Positions 9,982 through 17,510 are shown, numbered from the stretch's first letter. The stretch is 19,371 nt of DNA from Gammaproteobacteria bacterium UBA3532 (GCA_002376965.1 DFOV01000366.1:1-19371); one strand, 5' to 3'. Notes: generated by a model not told the origin, from the letters alone. Translations and numbers: made by a program.

Positions 9982-10266
9982 ATGCGCATTATTGCACTTG
10001 TCGCTGCCACTGTCATTTTGGTATGCGTGGCTATGCTTTTCGCCCTAAATAACATGCAGGTAGTCGCTGTCGATCTCATTGTGGTCCGCAGTGAAATGCC
10101 AGTAGCTTACGTGGTTGCAGGGGCTGTTTTCCTTGGTCTTATTCTTGGCGTATTACTGACTTTCTTTCTCTACCTGAAAGTGCATTGGCAGTTAATGCGA
10201 GCAAAACAGCAGAATAAACACTTAAGCAAGCGTCTGGCATCATCCGGCGTTGCGCTAAAATCCTAA
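9982..10266 (+). CDS. lapA: LapA family inner-membrane protein (DUF1049)
   Basis: LapA (YciS) is a small inner-membrane protein that works with LapB in coordinating lipopolysaccharide synthesis. The 94-residue protein has two clear transmembrane segments (about 3-22 and 41-65). They are separated by a short loop containing ALNNMQVVAVDL, the DUF1049 signature region. A basic cytoplasmic tail follows (KVHWQLMRAKQQNKHLSKR). ATG at 9982 lacks a recognisable Shine-Dalgarno sequence, and no alternative in-frame start is available in the short gap after ihfB. It ends 1 nt before lapB, so the two are almost certainly co-translated. The assignment rests on size, topology and the conserved ihfB-lapA-lapB-pyrF order. 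Confidence 0.92.
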   Translation: MRIIALVAATVILVCVAMLFALNNMQVVAVDLIVVRSEMPVAYVVAGAVFLGLILGVLLTFFLYLKVHWQLMRAKQQNKHLSKRLASSGVALKS

Positions 10267-10267
10267 A

Positions 10268-11413
10268 ATGCCGGGCATATCTTCCGTTGTAATGGCCATT
10301 ACCGGTGCTGGCTTTGGCTGGTTGATCGGACGGATAACTAAAAAGACGGATTTTTCCCAACCCTCTGAACAATGTGTCTCATTTTATCGTGAAATGAGCC
10401 AGCTCGATGGCGAGGCGTCAGATAAAGCTGTTGCTATATTAGAGCGTCTTATCGAGCAAGACAGCTCGACCATTGATGCATCGCTTAGCCTGGCTGCCTT
10501 ATTCCGGCGCAAGGGCGAAATCGATAAAGCCATTGCGCTACATCAGAAAGTGCTAGCTCATCAATCTTTATCCGGTGAGCTGAAGAACCAGGTCTTATAT
10601 CAGCTAGGCCAAGACTATCTAGCTGCTGGCTTGCTCTGTCGAGCTGAAAATATTTTTGAAGAATTAAAAAAACACAATGAGATAGGCTCCCAATCCACCG
10701 AGCAACTACTGACGATTTATAAAAAGACCGCCGAATGGGAAAAGGCGATAGCGTTGCTCTGTGGCAAAGGGCAAAAAAAAGCCGATTTGGAGCGATTAAA
10801 TTCGCTGGCTCACTGTTATTGCGAAATGGCTGACCAAAGCCTAGCCAAAGGCGAAATACATGCAGCTATCAAACTCTACACACAGGCGAACAAAGCTGTC
10901 TCAAAACATACGCGAGCAGAGCTGGGTTTGGCTAAGTGTTTATTGCTTACACGGCAATATGGCGAGTCAGAGCAATATGTTGAGCATATTGTAGAAACCA
11001 ATAGAGAGCGTATTGATGAGGCTTTACGCATATTGGAGGATATTTATAGAGCGCAAGATAATGGCGACGGTTTTCTACAAAAGCTTGAAGAACTTCTAAA
11101 CCAGAGCAGTTCTGTTGACTTGGTTGAGTTCTATTGTGATGCATTAATTGCTCGAAATAAACATAGCGCTCTAAGTGCCTTTTTAGTTCCGCGTCTTGAC
11201 GCGTCTGCTGACATCAGGCTGTATTTAAAGTGGTTTGAGAGCTTGCCTGATAAAGACGCCGTGCTGGGCCACTTGCACTATAAGCTCATATCTATGAATG
11301 AAGAAAGCAGAGTATACCTGTGTTCCAACTGTGGATTAAAAACTCATATGTTGTCTTGGAAATGCCCAGGCTGTGAACAGTGGGAAACACTTAACCAGGT
11401 ATCAGGTATTTAG
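10268..11413 (+). CDS. lapB: Lipopolysaccharide assembly protein LapB
   Basis: LapB (YciM) is an inner-membrane-anchored TPR protein. In E. coli it recruits LpxC to the protease FtsH, thereby limiting lipid A synthesis, and it contacts LPS transport proteins. The 381-residue protein has one N-terminal membrane anchor (about 5-21). A series of tetratricopeptide repeats follows across about 45-335 (for example [21 protein letters not shown] and [21 protein letters not shown]). It ends in a rubredoxin-like metal-binding knuckle with C352-x2-C355 and C366-x2-C369 ([19 protein letters not shown]). All four cysteines needed for metal binding are present. It starts 1 nt after lapA, with no independent ribosome-binding site visible. 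Length is close to the E. coli protein (389). Confidence 0.97.
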   Translation: MPGISSVVMAITGAGFGWLIGRITKKTDFSQPSEQCVSFYREMSQLDGEASDKAVAILERLIEQDSSTIDASLSLAALFRRKGEIDKAIALHQKVLAHQSLSGELKNQVLYQLGQDYLAAGLLCRAENIFEELKKHNEIGSQSTEQLLTIYKKTAEWEKAIALLCGKGQKKADLERLNSLAHCYCEMADQSLAKGEIHAAIKLYTQANKAVSKHTRAELGLAKCLLLTRQYGESEQYVEHIVETNRERIDEALRILEDIYRAQDNGDGFLQKLEELLNQSSSVDLVEFYCDALIARNKHSALSAFLVPRLDASADIRLYLKWFESLPDKDAVLGHLHYKLISMNEESRVYLCSNCGLKTHMLSWKCPGCEQWETLNQVSGI

Positions 11414-11454
11414 CAAATAAACTGAGGGTAGGCGCGAAAGGCGCTAAATATATA

Positions 11455-12153
11455 ATGGCAAAACAAGTTATCGTCGCACTCGACTTTTCTGACAAATACC
11501 AAGCAGAGGCTTTGGTTGACCGGCTGGATCCGAAAAAGTGTCGCCTTAAGGTGGGTAAGGAAATGTTCACTTTATTTGGCCCTGATTGGGTTAGGGCACT
11601 CAGTCAACGAGGATTTGACGTATTTTTGGATTTAAAATTTCACGATATACCTAATACTGTTGCCCAGGCTTGCCTTGCCGCTGCAGACTTAGGTGTATGG
11701 ATGTTGAATGTACACGCAAGCGGTGGGCCGGTGATGATGGAAAAGGCGGCGATTGCGCTGCAGCAGTCTCATGGAGATAGCCGTCCATTACTTACAGCGG
11801 TAACGGTATTGACCAGTATGGATGAGCAACAACTGGCAAGCATTGGCATTGCGCGCTCGGTCGATGAGCAAGTATTAGCGTTAGCCAAATTGAGTCAACA
11901 GTCTGGTTTGGATGGTGTTGTGTGTTCGGCTCGAGAAGCCGCGATGCTTCGAGCGACCCTGAATCAGGATTTCAAATTAGTTACGCCAGGTATTCGCCCT
12001 GTATTTGCGGCAACCGATGATCAGGTGCGAATCATGACACCCAATGAAGCGATAAAAAGTGGTGCTGATTATCTGGTAATAGGTCGCCCAATTACCCAGG
12101 CTGAAGACCCTATGTTGGCACTCGAAAAGATCGAGTTAGAGATTTCGGCATAA
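11455..12153 (+). CDS. pyrF: Orotidine-5'-phosphate decarboxylase
   Basis: PyrF decarboxylates OMP to UMP, the last step of de novo pyrimidine synthesis. The 232-residue TIM-barrel protein has the conserved N-terminus VALDFSDK, and KVGKEMF, which contributes a substrate lysine. The catalytic [10 protein letters not shown] contains Asp59, Lys61 and Asp64. [14 protein letters not shown] and the phosphate-binding [11 protein letters not shown] come later. This is the group I (bacterial) form. ATG at 11455 is preceded at a distance by GAAAGG (11436-11441). A small GCGC/GCGC hairpin (11433-11444) lies just upstream. Its position after lapB matches the E. coli yciS-yciM-pyrF order. It is 41 nt downstream of lapB. 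Confidence 0.98.
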   Translation: MAKQVIVALDFSDKYQAEALVDRLDPKKCRLKVGKEMFTLFGPDWVRALSQRGFDVFLDLKFHDIPNTVAQACLAAADLGVWMLNVHASGGPVMMEKAAIALQQSHGDSRPLLTAVTVLTSMDEQQLASIGIARSVDEQVLALAKLSQQSGLDGVVCSAREAAMLRATLNQDFKLVTPGIRPVFAATDDQVRIMTPNEAIKSGADYLVIGRPITQAEDPMLALEKIELEISA

Positions 12154-12197
12154 GCTTAAACAAGTATTTTGAGTTAGTACCGGTATACAATGGATTA

Positions 12198-12226
12198 CAG
12201 GTTATGGTTGATTTTTCCATAGCCTG
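12198..12226. repeat. 10-bp inverted repeat downstream of pyrF
   Basis: CAGGTTATGG (12198-12207) pairs with CCATAGCCTG (12217-12226), nine Watson-Crick pairs plus one G-U, around a 9-nt T-rich loop. No T-run follows on either strand, so it does not fit a standard intrinsic terminator. It lies in the 177-bp gap between pyrF and the ComEA-like gene. It could be a 3' stabilising hairpin or a regulatory leader. Confidence 0.5.
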
Positions 12227-12254
12227 ATAGGGTTTGGATGACAAACATTTGGGA

Positions 12255-12282
12255 TTGCCTTTTTGGGTATCTGATTTACTAT
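12255..12282 (+). promoter_or_regulatory. Candidate sigma70 promoter for the ComEA-like gene
   Basis: TTGCCT (12255-12260) and TACTAT (12277-12282) are separated by 16 nt, each matching the consensus at four of six bases. The spacing is acceptable but the match is modest. It sits about 49 nt upstream of the gene, after the likely end of the pyrF transcript. Confidence 0.25.
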
Positions 12283-12330
12283 TGTTATTGAGCAGGACGC
12301 ACAACCATATAAAGCCAGGAGGGTTTTCTA

Positions 12331-12600
12331 ATGATACAACGCTATTCTCAAGTTATTTTTCTTGTCCTTTCACTACTATTATCTGGCGGCGCTTTTGCCA
12401 CAGAAACAATTATTGATATCAACCACGCCTCGGCTGAAGAGTTAACAGAGCTCAATGGCATCGGAGAGGTAAAAGCGCAGGCGATCATCAAGTATCGCAC
12501 TGAGCATGGCCCTTTTGTTTCAGTCGAAGATATTGTCAACGTAAACGGTATTGGTCAGGGCACATTGGCCAAAATCAAAGAGCAAATAAAAACCAAATAA
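12331..12600 (+). CDS. Secreted ComEA-like helix-hairpin-helix DNA-binding protein
   Basis: This small ComEA-family protein has 89 residues. An N-terminal signal peptide (about 1-23, hydrophobic FLVLSLLLSGG, likely cleavage after AFA) directs it to the periplasm. The mature part is two helix-hairpin-helix motifs: INHASAEELTELNGIGEVKA and VEDIVNVNGIGQGTLAKIKE. These bind DNA backbone non-specifically. ComEA proteins pull incoming DNA through the outer membrane in natural transformation. However, many gammaproteobacteria carry short ComEA paralogues of unproven role, so competence is only a possibility. The ribosome-binding site AGGAGGG (12317-12323), 7 nt before ATG, is the strongest in this part of the window. 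The gene is monocistronic, followed by a strong terminator. Confidence 0.9.
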   Translation: MIQRYSQVIFLVLSLLLSGGAFATETIIDINHASAEELTELNGIGEVKAQAIIKYRTEHGPFVSVEDIVNVNGIGQGTLAKIKEQIKTK

Positions 12601-12630
12601 CGCTAATTGCATTTAGTTCTGCTCTGATTA

Positions 12631-12665
12631 AATAATAAACCCCGCCATGAGCGGGGTTTATTATT
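12631..12665. terminator. Strong symmetric intrinsic terminator
   Basis: A perfect 15-bp inverted repeat spans 12631-12645 and 12651-12665, with a 5-nt CATGA loop. The core is CCCCGC/GCGGGG flanked by A-rich and T-rich arms, so both strands present a GC-rich stem followed by a T-rich run. It ends the ComEA-like transcript and could also stop transcription entering from the right. Confidence 0.92.
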
Positions 12666-12742
12666 TAGCCATCTTATACTATATATTGGTAGTGTATGTT
12701 TACCTTTTATGTGTTGCCAGTGTATGAGTGATCAAGTTTTAT

Positions 12743-12872
12743 CCATCCTCGTCAAGTGGCTGGATATTTCTTAAGTAAACATCTGCTGCATGGGTGCTGC
12801 GGCCAGGCCATCATGGATGAGTATATGGCGTTTTACGCGAGAAATATCCAGCTGCCTGGCGGCAATGGATGG
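12743..12872. other. Large imperfect hairpin in a 372-bp gene-free gap (possible structured RNA)
   Basis: The gap 12601-12972 contains no convincing gene. Its middle forms a long nested dyad. GCTGGATATTTCT (12759-12771) pairs perfectly with AGAAATATCCAGC (12840-12852). Inside, GTAAAC (12775-12780) pairs with GTTTTAC (12830-12836) with one bulge. Outside, CCATCC (12743-12748) pairs with GGATGG (12867-12872). A small TGCC-TGGC-GGCA hairpin (12853-12864) sits in the right-hand internal loop. The symmetry is real, but strand, promoter and function are unknown. It could be a small RNA, a 5' leader of the downstream gene, or a mobile palindromic repeat. Confidence 0.5.
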
Positions 12873-12972
12873 TAGCTATTTATCCTATTGTCCCGCACTT
12901 GTTGCCATACTGAGACAACAAATGGAAATTAAGCCTGCTCTAGATATCCTTATATGGTTTGCGCGGTAGTAT

Positions 12973-14385
12973 ATGAATAACCCTGAACAGAAAATTGAAG
13001 AATATCAGCGTCAAGTTGACAACCTGTTAAAATATAAGAGGTTATTTTTTGCTGCCCAAGAAGAGATTAAGCGGCTCAAAGAGGAAGGAGCAGTATCTAC
13101 TGGATTGGACGATAACATTGCGCAAGATGATGATGAACTGGGGCTGACACTAGACCAAAGTGATGGAGAAGATGACTTGGACTTAGGCTTTGCTGATGGC
13201 GAAGTTGAAGACATTGAGCTGGATGATACTCTCGAAACGGCCACTTCTGCTCCAGTGCGAACAATTGCTGAATCAGAAGAGCTTCTGAATCAAAACCTGG
13301 AAAAATTTCGCGACCTATTCTTCAATATGCGCACTTTACTTGGAGAGGAGCGTAGCTCTAATAAGACGCGTATTGACCATGCTGTCACTTTGGGCAAGCA
13401 ACAAAGCGAGCATATAGACAAAGCAGAAGCCGTCATTGACGATATTCTTAACAAAGATGATGCCTTTCTTGGAGTTCTCCAGCCGGTTACTGAAGTGATA
13501 AGTGATATCCATGCTCAGCATGATGTCATACTGTCTCAACTATCCGTACTTGAGGCTAGGTTTGCTGAAGGGATGGCTAGCTGTGAGCAGTTAGGAATCG
13601 ACACTGGAGAGCAGGCGAATACGCAAAAAAGAATGCTTGAACTGGAAACCAAGCTAGAAAGTTACGAGAAAGCGCATGCTCTTGAGCGCGAACGAAAAAG
13701 TCGCTTTGAGGTGTTGCACATTATTGATGCGTTACGCTTGATTCAACTTAAGCATGATCCGGAAGATTTATTGCAAGCTATCCTTGATTTGTGTGATCGC
13801 GGTGACCTTAGAGCAACCGGCATCCTAGCCGTCGCGGGCAAAGTAGTACGATTATCTGAGCGGGGTGTCACCCGCAAGAAAGACATTGCGCTTATCGAGA
13901 AGCATAAAGATGATGGTGATGTCGTACACTTAAATAAAAAAATCCTCCTCAATGATAAACCGATATCAATTTTGCTGGGAGCTTCTAGCGAAGATGTCGG
14001 TGAGAAGTCTGTCTTAGGCCTGATCCGTGGGTTTATTTCTATTACAAAGTGGCGAATTACGGCTTTGGAAGCTGGTGCTACAAAAGAGCCTGTTGCCAAC
14101 AATGACAGTGCTACATCGGAACAGCTTGGCAAAGTAATGGCGCTGGGAGAACAGCTTATTTTAGGAATTGAAAGTCAGCTTAAAGCGTTGGAAAATGCGT
14201 GCTTATCTATCGTTGATGAGCAAACCGATGAGATATCCTCCTTGATGGAAAGCCATGACGTTGATCTAAGTGTTCAAGCTGAGCTGCTGGCTACTACAGA
14301 GAGTAGCCGAGAAAAAATTGAGCAAGTTCTCGAGCGTTACGCGCATTTAGACCCGCGTTTCAAGGCACTATTCGTTCACAAATAG
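12973..14385 (+). CDS. Acidic coiled-coil protein of unknown function
   Basis: I do not recognise the family of this 470-residue protein. It is cytoplasmic by appearance, with no signal peptide or membrane segment. Residues 1-38 are a charged helix (KIEEYQRQVDNLLKYKRL, AQEEIKRLKEE). Residues 45-90 are a very acidic, low-complexity linker rich in Asp, Glu and Gly. The rest is mostly predicted helix and coiled coil (SEELLNQNLEKFRDLFFNMR, LELETKLESYEKAHALERER). A more globular stretch lies at about 240-375 (FEVLHIIDALRLIQ, VLGLIRGFISITKWRI), followed by a final helical part. Such architecture suits a scaffold or cell-organisation protein, but nothing shows a catalytic site. The Shine-Dalgarno sequence before ATG 12973 is weak. 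The gene converges on the UPF0149 gene, with 8 nt between stops. Confidence 0.85.
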   Translation: MNNPEQKIEEYQRQVDNLLKYKRLFFAAQEEIKRLKEEGAVSTGLDDNIAQDDDELGLTLDQSDGEDDLDLGFADGEVEDIELDDTLETATSAPVRTIAESEELLNQNLEKFRDLFFNMRTLLGEERSSNKTRIDHAVTLGKQQSEHIDKAEAVIDDILNKDDAFLGVLQPVTEVISDIHAQHDVILSQLSVLEARFAEGMASCEQLGIDTGEQANTQKRMLELETKLESYEKAHALERERKSRFEVLHIIDALRLIQLKHDPEDLLQAILDLCDRGDLRATGILAVAGKVVRLSERGVTRKKDIALIEKHKDDGDVVHLNKKILLNDKPISILLGASSEDVGEKSVLGLIRGFISITKWRITALEAGATKEPVANNDSATSEQLGKVMALGEQLILGIESQLKALENACLSIVDEQTDEISSLMESHDVDLSVQAELLATTESSREKIEQVLERYAHLDPRFKALFVHK

Positions 14386-14393
14386 GCTCTGGA

Positions 14394-14996
14394 CTATAAT
14401 TTATTTGGGCCTTGTGATTGTTCTACGGGAGCTCGATAGAAAAGGTATATGTCGGTTAGTCGCTCTGGTATATCTGCAATCAGCTTCTTTTTTTCTGAAG
14501 GGCTTTGGTGCAATTCCTCGAATACAGGATCACTCCCTTCACTGCTAGCTAAGACGATAGGTAGCAGTATTTCGCCAACTTTTTCTTCTCCTTTTTCGTA
14601 CCAGGCTGACTCGGCAAGGGTTGTTGCATCTAAAAAGCCATCACACCAATCGGTAAGAGCATCTTCTTCAGTGGCTATTGAATTGAAATTCAATGGAAAA
14701 TGGAATGGGTGATGGTGATATAAATGGCTGTTTATGAAATGCAGCCAGCGTTGGGCAAAAGATTGGATTTGCTGTTGTCGTTCAGTTAGATCATCTTTTT
14801 CGTCTTCTATGCCATAAAGCAATGCTTCCCAAGGTTCTTGTTGGAGAAGTTCGGGACCGGCAGCAAGCGCACATAAAAAGCCATGCATACCGAGGTAATT
14901 CAGGCCATTGGGGTTATCGGTGTCGCTATCCAGTACACGTTGCAACTTTTCGTGCTCTTCGAGCGTAAGGTTGGATAATTGGGGGTTTGTTGGCAT
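14394..14996 (-). CDS. UPF0149 family protein (YecA/YgfB-like)
   Basis: The 200-residue protein belongs to the UPF0149 (YecA/YgfB) family, whose biochemical role is poorly defined. Evidence is the family hallmark GMHGFLCALAAGPE (36-49) followed by WEALLYG, and the second motif DWCDGFLDA (116-124). The all-helical composition also fits. It lacks the C-terminal Cys-rich SEC-C metal-binding tail found in YecA itself, so it is the short form. The start is ATG at 14996-14994, with AGGT (complement of 15003-15006) upstream. It is the only convincing - strand gene in the window, convergent with the coiled-coil gene and divergent from the receiver-like gene. Its C-terminus (PVEQSQGPNKL) is disordered-looking. 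Confidence 0.88.
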   Translation of the reverse strand: MPTNPQLSNLTLEEHEKLQRVLDSDTDNPNGLNYLGMHGFLCALAAGPELLQQEPWEALLYGIEDEKDDLTERQQQIQSFAQRWLHFINSHLYHHHPFHFPLNFNSIATEEDALTDWCDGFLDATTLAESAWYEKGEEKVGEILLPIVLASSEGSDPVFEELHQSPSEKKKLIADIPERLTDIYLFYRAPVEQSQGPNKL

Positions 14997-15051
14997 TTTG
15001 TGACCTGCTTCGCGGAATTGTAACCGTCGCCATTATAAAGTTGGGGTGTAA

Positions 15052-15082
15052 ATTATAACATCGTTAGCTCACCTAGAATCAA
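15052..15082 (-). promoter_or_regulatory. Candidate promoter for the UPF0149 gene
   Basis: On the - strand a perfect TATAAT (complement of 15052-15057) lies downstream of TTGATT (complement of 15077-15082), with a long 19-nt spacer. A second perfect TATAAT on the same strand (complement of 15032-15037) has no good -35. The 106-bp divergent spacer is AT-rich and probably holds promoters for both genes. I could not pick a good + strand one. Confidence 0.3.
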
Positions 15083-15102
15083 CCGAAAGGGAGAAAGGAA
15101 TC

Positions 15103-16077
15103 ATGGCACATACATTTCGAGTCGAAGGCATAGAACCTAAAGATATTTCGTTGTTTCGTTCATTGATGACAATTGCAGAAGGACGGCTAACCTCTCCATG
15201 GACATTTATGGCAAAAGGCGATTGCAGCGATGTTGTGTTGATTGACATTGATGCAATCGGAGCTGATGGGTTTCAGTCATTGTGTCGTAAGCTAGTTGGA
15301 GTTATTCCCGTGATTTACGGCAAAGAGAATACATTGAATTCTCATTTCTATCTTTCCAAGCCTGCGCGCCCCATGGAACTGGCTAAGTTGCTCAACGAGT
15401 TACATGTCTATCTTGGTCGAGAAAATGGCGCCGCCAGTAGTGACTATGTCGAAGCCTATAGGCCCGAAGAACATTTTGTCGGTATTTTACGCGAAGCAGC
15501 GGCCCAACGAAGCGTTGTTTGGCTCAAGCATTCTGAATATCCGATTATCCTTGTCGATGGCGCCAACAAAATGGTTTATACCAAGACCTCTCAAAAAATT
15601 GAAATGACTACTGAGTGGTTTTTACGATTAGAGGCCATCGATAGTCACGATGTTACCATTGCATCGGTGGATCAAAGTAAAGTAGAAGAGCTAATCAAAG
15701 CGAATCAGCTGACGGCGCACTCCCTCGAATATATGTTGTGGCATGTTACCACGCTTAGTGCAAAAGGTGCGTTGTATCATGGCGTAAGCGCGTTTCAGCC
15801 GGTCGAAATTACTCATTGGCCGAATATTGAAAAGATTGGCCGTGAGCCCTATGTGACAAAGCTGGCTGCTTATATGCTATGCCACAAGGAGGACTTGGTA
15901 ACAGTGGCCAACAAAACACAAACGCCTTTCACCAGGGTGGTTGATTTTTACAACGCTTGCTTGATCCTTGGTTATGCGACGCATCCTGCCGAGCACAAAG
16001 AACAAAGCATGCAACCACTTTCTAGGCGGATTATTCCTTTCCTGAGCCGACGCAGGCGAGCCGATTCTCACTGCTAA
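15103..16077 (+). CDS. Protein with degenerate receiver-like N-terminal domain, unknown function
   Basis: This 324-residue protein is not one I recognise by name. Residues 1-105 resemble a response-regulator receiver fold. DVVLIDIDAIGADGF (43-57) aligns with the phospho-acceptor strand, with Asp48 in the acceptor place. SKPARPMELAKLL (85-97) has the conserved Lys86-Pro of the last loop. The usual acidic pair near the N-terminus is absent (FRVEGIEPKD), so normal phosphorylation is doubtful. The middle (about 118-200) has strands such as SVVWLKHSEYPIILVDG. The C-terminal third has helices (LTAHSLEYMLWHVTTL, LVTVANKTQTPFTRVVDFYNACLILGYA) that could form a winged-helix-like or protein-binding module. 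A basic tail follows (RRIIPFLSRRRR). ATG 15103 has a good GGGAGAAAGGA upstream. It is separated from ccmA by a promoter region. Confidence 0.82.
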   Translation: MAHTFRVEGIEPKDISLFRSLMTIAEGRLTSPWTFMAKGDCSDVVLIDIDAIGADGFQSLCRKLVGVIPVIYGKENTLNSHFYLSKPARPMELAKLLNELHVYLGRENGAASSDYVEAYRPEEHFVGILREAAAQRSVVWLKHSEYPIILVDGANKMVYTKTSQKIEMTTEWFLRLEAIDSHDVTIASVDQSKVEELIKANQLTAHSLEYMLWHVTTLSAKGALYHGVSAFQPVEITHWPNIEKIGREPYVTKLAAYMLCHKEDLVTVANKTQTPFTRVVDFYNACLILGYATHPAEHKEQSMQPLSRRIIPFLSRRRRADSHC

Positions 16078-16086
16078 CCCACTAGA

Positions 16087-16114
16087 TTGCGGCATCCCCT
16101 GACTATGGTATGAT
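16087..16114 (+). promoter_or_regulatory. Extended -10 promoter of the ccm operon
   Basis: TGGTATGAT (16106-16114) is an extended -10 element (TGnTATGAT, five of six in the hexamer). A weak -35 TTGCGG (16087-16092) lies 16 nt upstream. Transcription would start near 16121, leaving a leader of about 26 nt before ccmA. Confidence 0.5.
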
Positions 16115-16149
16115 AGGCGCTCGCCAACAATCATAGAAGCCAGGGGATG
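16093..16149. repeat. Dyad enclosing the ccm promoter and ccmA start codon
   Basis: CATCCCCTG (16093-16101) is perfectly complementary to CAGGGGATG (16141-16149), the latter including the ccmA ATG. Inside, TATGAT (16109-16114, the -10 box) pairs with ATCATA (16130-16135). A GGC/GCC mini-stem (16116-16118 with 16123-16125) sits at the tip. RNA read through from the upstream gene would hide the ccmA start. RNA begun at the internal promoter would lack the left arm. Confidence 0.6.
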
Positions 16150-16779
16150 TATCCGTCTACCAGCCTTGAACTAGACAACCTTCATTGCTTTCGCGATGAA
16201 AGACTACTTATCGACCAGCTCAGTGCTAAGCTGGCCTCAGGTGATTTAGTGCAACTTGCCGGTGTTAATGGTGCCGGAAAAACCACGCTAATCCGCATAT
16301 TAATTGGTTTAAGAACGCCTGACGAAGGGAGGGTTCTCTTTAATGGCGTACCGATCACTGATTGTTATCCCGAGTTCTGTCATGCTTTGTCTTATATTGG
16401 GCATCGTACTGGTAATAAACTATTTCTAAGTGCCAAAGAAAATCTGCATTTCTGTTGCCCCTGGGCCTCTGAGGAAGAGCTGTTAGAAGCGTTAAACCAC
16501 GTCGGGTTATATGGATTTGAAGATAGTCCGCTGCATGCACTTTCAGCAGGGCAGAATCAGCGGGTTGCCCTAGCCAGACTCTTTGTTTCGACGACGCCTG
16601 TCTGGATACTGGATGAGCCTTTTACTGCGCTGGATACAGATGCTATTCATGCCATTGAAAACCTAATGTTGTCCCATTGCCAACGCGGCGGGATTGTGGT
16701 TTTTACTTCGCACCAATCGATGCGTCAACAATCGCAGACTGTGCGCCAGTTGTCGTTAAAAGGAGCGACTAATGCGTAG
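16147..16779 (+). CDS. ccmA: Heme exporter ATP-binding protein CcmA
   Basis: CcmA is the ATPase of the CcmABCD complex. This complex releases holo-CcmE (heme chaperone) into the periplasm during System I cytochrome c maturation. The 210-residue protein has Walker A GVNGAGKTT (39-47), the ABC signature LSAGQ (132-136) and Walker B VWILDEP (152-158). A switch-histidine region follows (VVFTSHQ). ATG at 16147 is preceded by AGGGG directly adjacent, and by AGAAG at 16134-16138 at better spacing. No other good start exists. It overlaps ccmB by 8 nt, so the two are co-translated. It heads a ccmABCDE run, with a promoter and a dyad upstream. Confidence 0.97.
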   Translation: MYPSTSLELDNLHCFRDERLLIDQLSAKLASGDLVQLAGVNGAGKTTLIRILIGLRTPDEGRVLFNGVPITDCYPEFCHALSYIGHRTGNKLFLSAKENLHFCCPWASEEELLEALNHVGLYGFEDSPLHALSAGQNQRVALARLFVSTTPVWILDEPFTALDTDAIHAIENLMLSHCQRGGIVVFTSHQSMRQQSQTVRQLSLKGATNA

Positions 16780-17437
16780 TGTACAAGCGCTTGTCGTTAG
16801 GGATTTGGCACTGGGCATACGCAGGCCATCGGAAATACTAAACCCACTGATTTTTTTCGTGATGGTACTAACGCTGTTTCCTTTGGGAGTTGGTCCAAGC
16901 CCTGAGATTTTAGCTCGAATAGCACCGGGTATCATTTGGGTTGCGGCCTTATTAGCCACCTTGTTAGGGCTTGACTCGCTATTTAGAACAGATTACGAAG
17001 ACGGTGCCTTGGATCAGTTGCTTGTTGGTGGGAACCACTTGCCGCTAATGGCACTCTCTAAAGTGCTGGTGCATTGGATCTTGTCGGCAGTGCCGCTATT
17101 GATTCTAACACCGCTAATGGGCCTTATGATGCACTTGGACTGGGCTGCCATTCGCGTGCTTTGGCTAAGTTTATTGATCGGTAGCCCATTGCTCAGTATT
17201 ATCGGAGCATTAGGTGCCGCTTTAACCGTCGGGGTAAAACGAGGTAGCGTCTTGTTATCTTTGCTTATTTTACCTTTGTATGTACCAGTACTGATCTTTG
17301 GAACCAGCGCTGTGAGCGCTGCGGCTATGGGGCTGGATTACAATGTTCAAATTGCTATCTTGGGGGCTATGTTGGCGCTGGCGTTGAGTTTAGCACCACT
17401 GGTTATCGCTGCAGCACTGCGCGTCAGTGTGTCTTAA
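16772..17437 (+). CDS. ccmB: Heme exporter membrane protein CcmB
   Basis: CcmB is the integral membrane subunit paired with the CcmA ATPase in the cytochrome c maturation complex. The 221-residue protein has the family length and six predicted membrane helices (about 22-40, 50-70, 97-117, 127-152, 157-180 and 192-217). Family motifs are present: VRDLALGIRRPSEILNPL at the N-terminus, LFRTDYEDGALDQLL after helix 2, and GALGAALTVGVKRGSVLLSLL. ATG at 16772 has AGGAG at 16761-16765 and lies inside the ccmA 3' end. A 73-nt gap to ccmC contains a 9-nt direct repeat (TGTATGACT at 17438-17446 and 17457-17465) and no terminator, so the operon probably continues. Confidence 0.97.
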   Translation: MRSVQALVVRDLALGIRRPSEILNPLIFFVMVLTLFPLGVGPSPEILARIAPGIIWVAALLATLLGLDSLFRTDYEDGALDQLLVGGNHLPLMALSKVLVHWILSAVPLLILTPLMGLMMHLDWAAIRVLWLSLLIGSPLLSIIGALGAALTVGVKRGSVLLSLLILPLYVPVLIFGTSAVSAAAMGLDYNVQIAILGAMLALALSLAPLVIAAALRVSVS

Positions 17438-17510
17438 TGTATGACTGATAAAATAGTGTATGACTAAGTGAAATAACAATAAGATTGGCTTAACAAGAGA
17501 AATATCATCT

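Noticed and set aside
12743..12872. 6S RNA (ssrS)
   Set aside because: The length and a UPF0149 gene nearby made me consider it. However, the stem sequence and the pattern of a long closing stem around a central bubble do not match what I know of 6S, and zapA is not adjacent.
12743..12872. CsrA/RsmA-sequestering small RNA
   Set aside because: Two ATGGATG motifs are present, but only two, and the GGA is partly inside stems rather than in several hairpin loops.
12790..12969. 59-residue open frame running up to a TAG just before, and in frame with, the coiled-coil gene
   Set aside because: It has no ribosome-binding site, runs through the large hairpin, and has an unconvincing composition (Trp/Cys/Met scattered). 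The frame is more likely chance.
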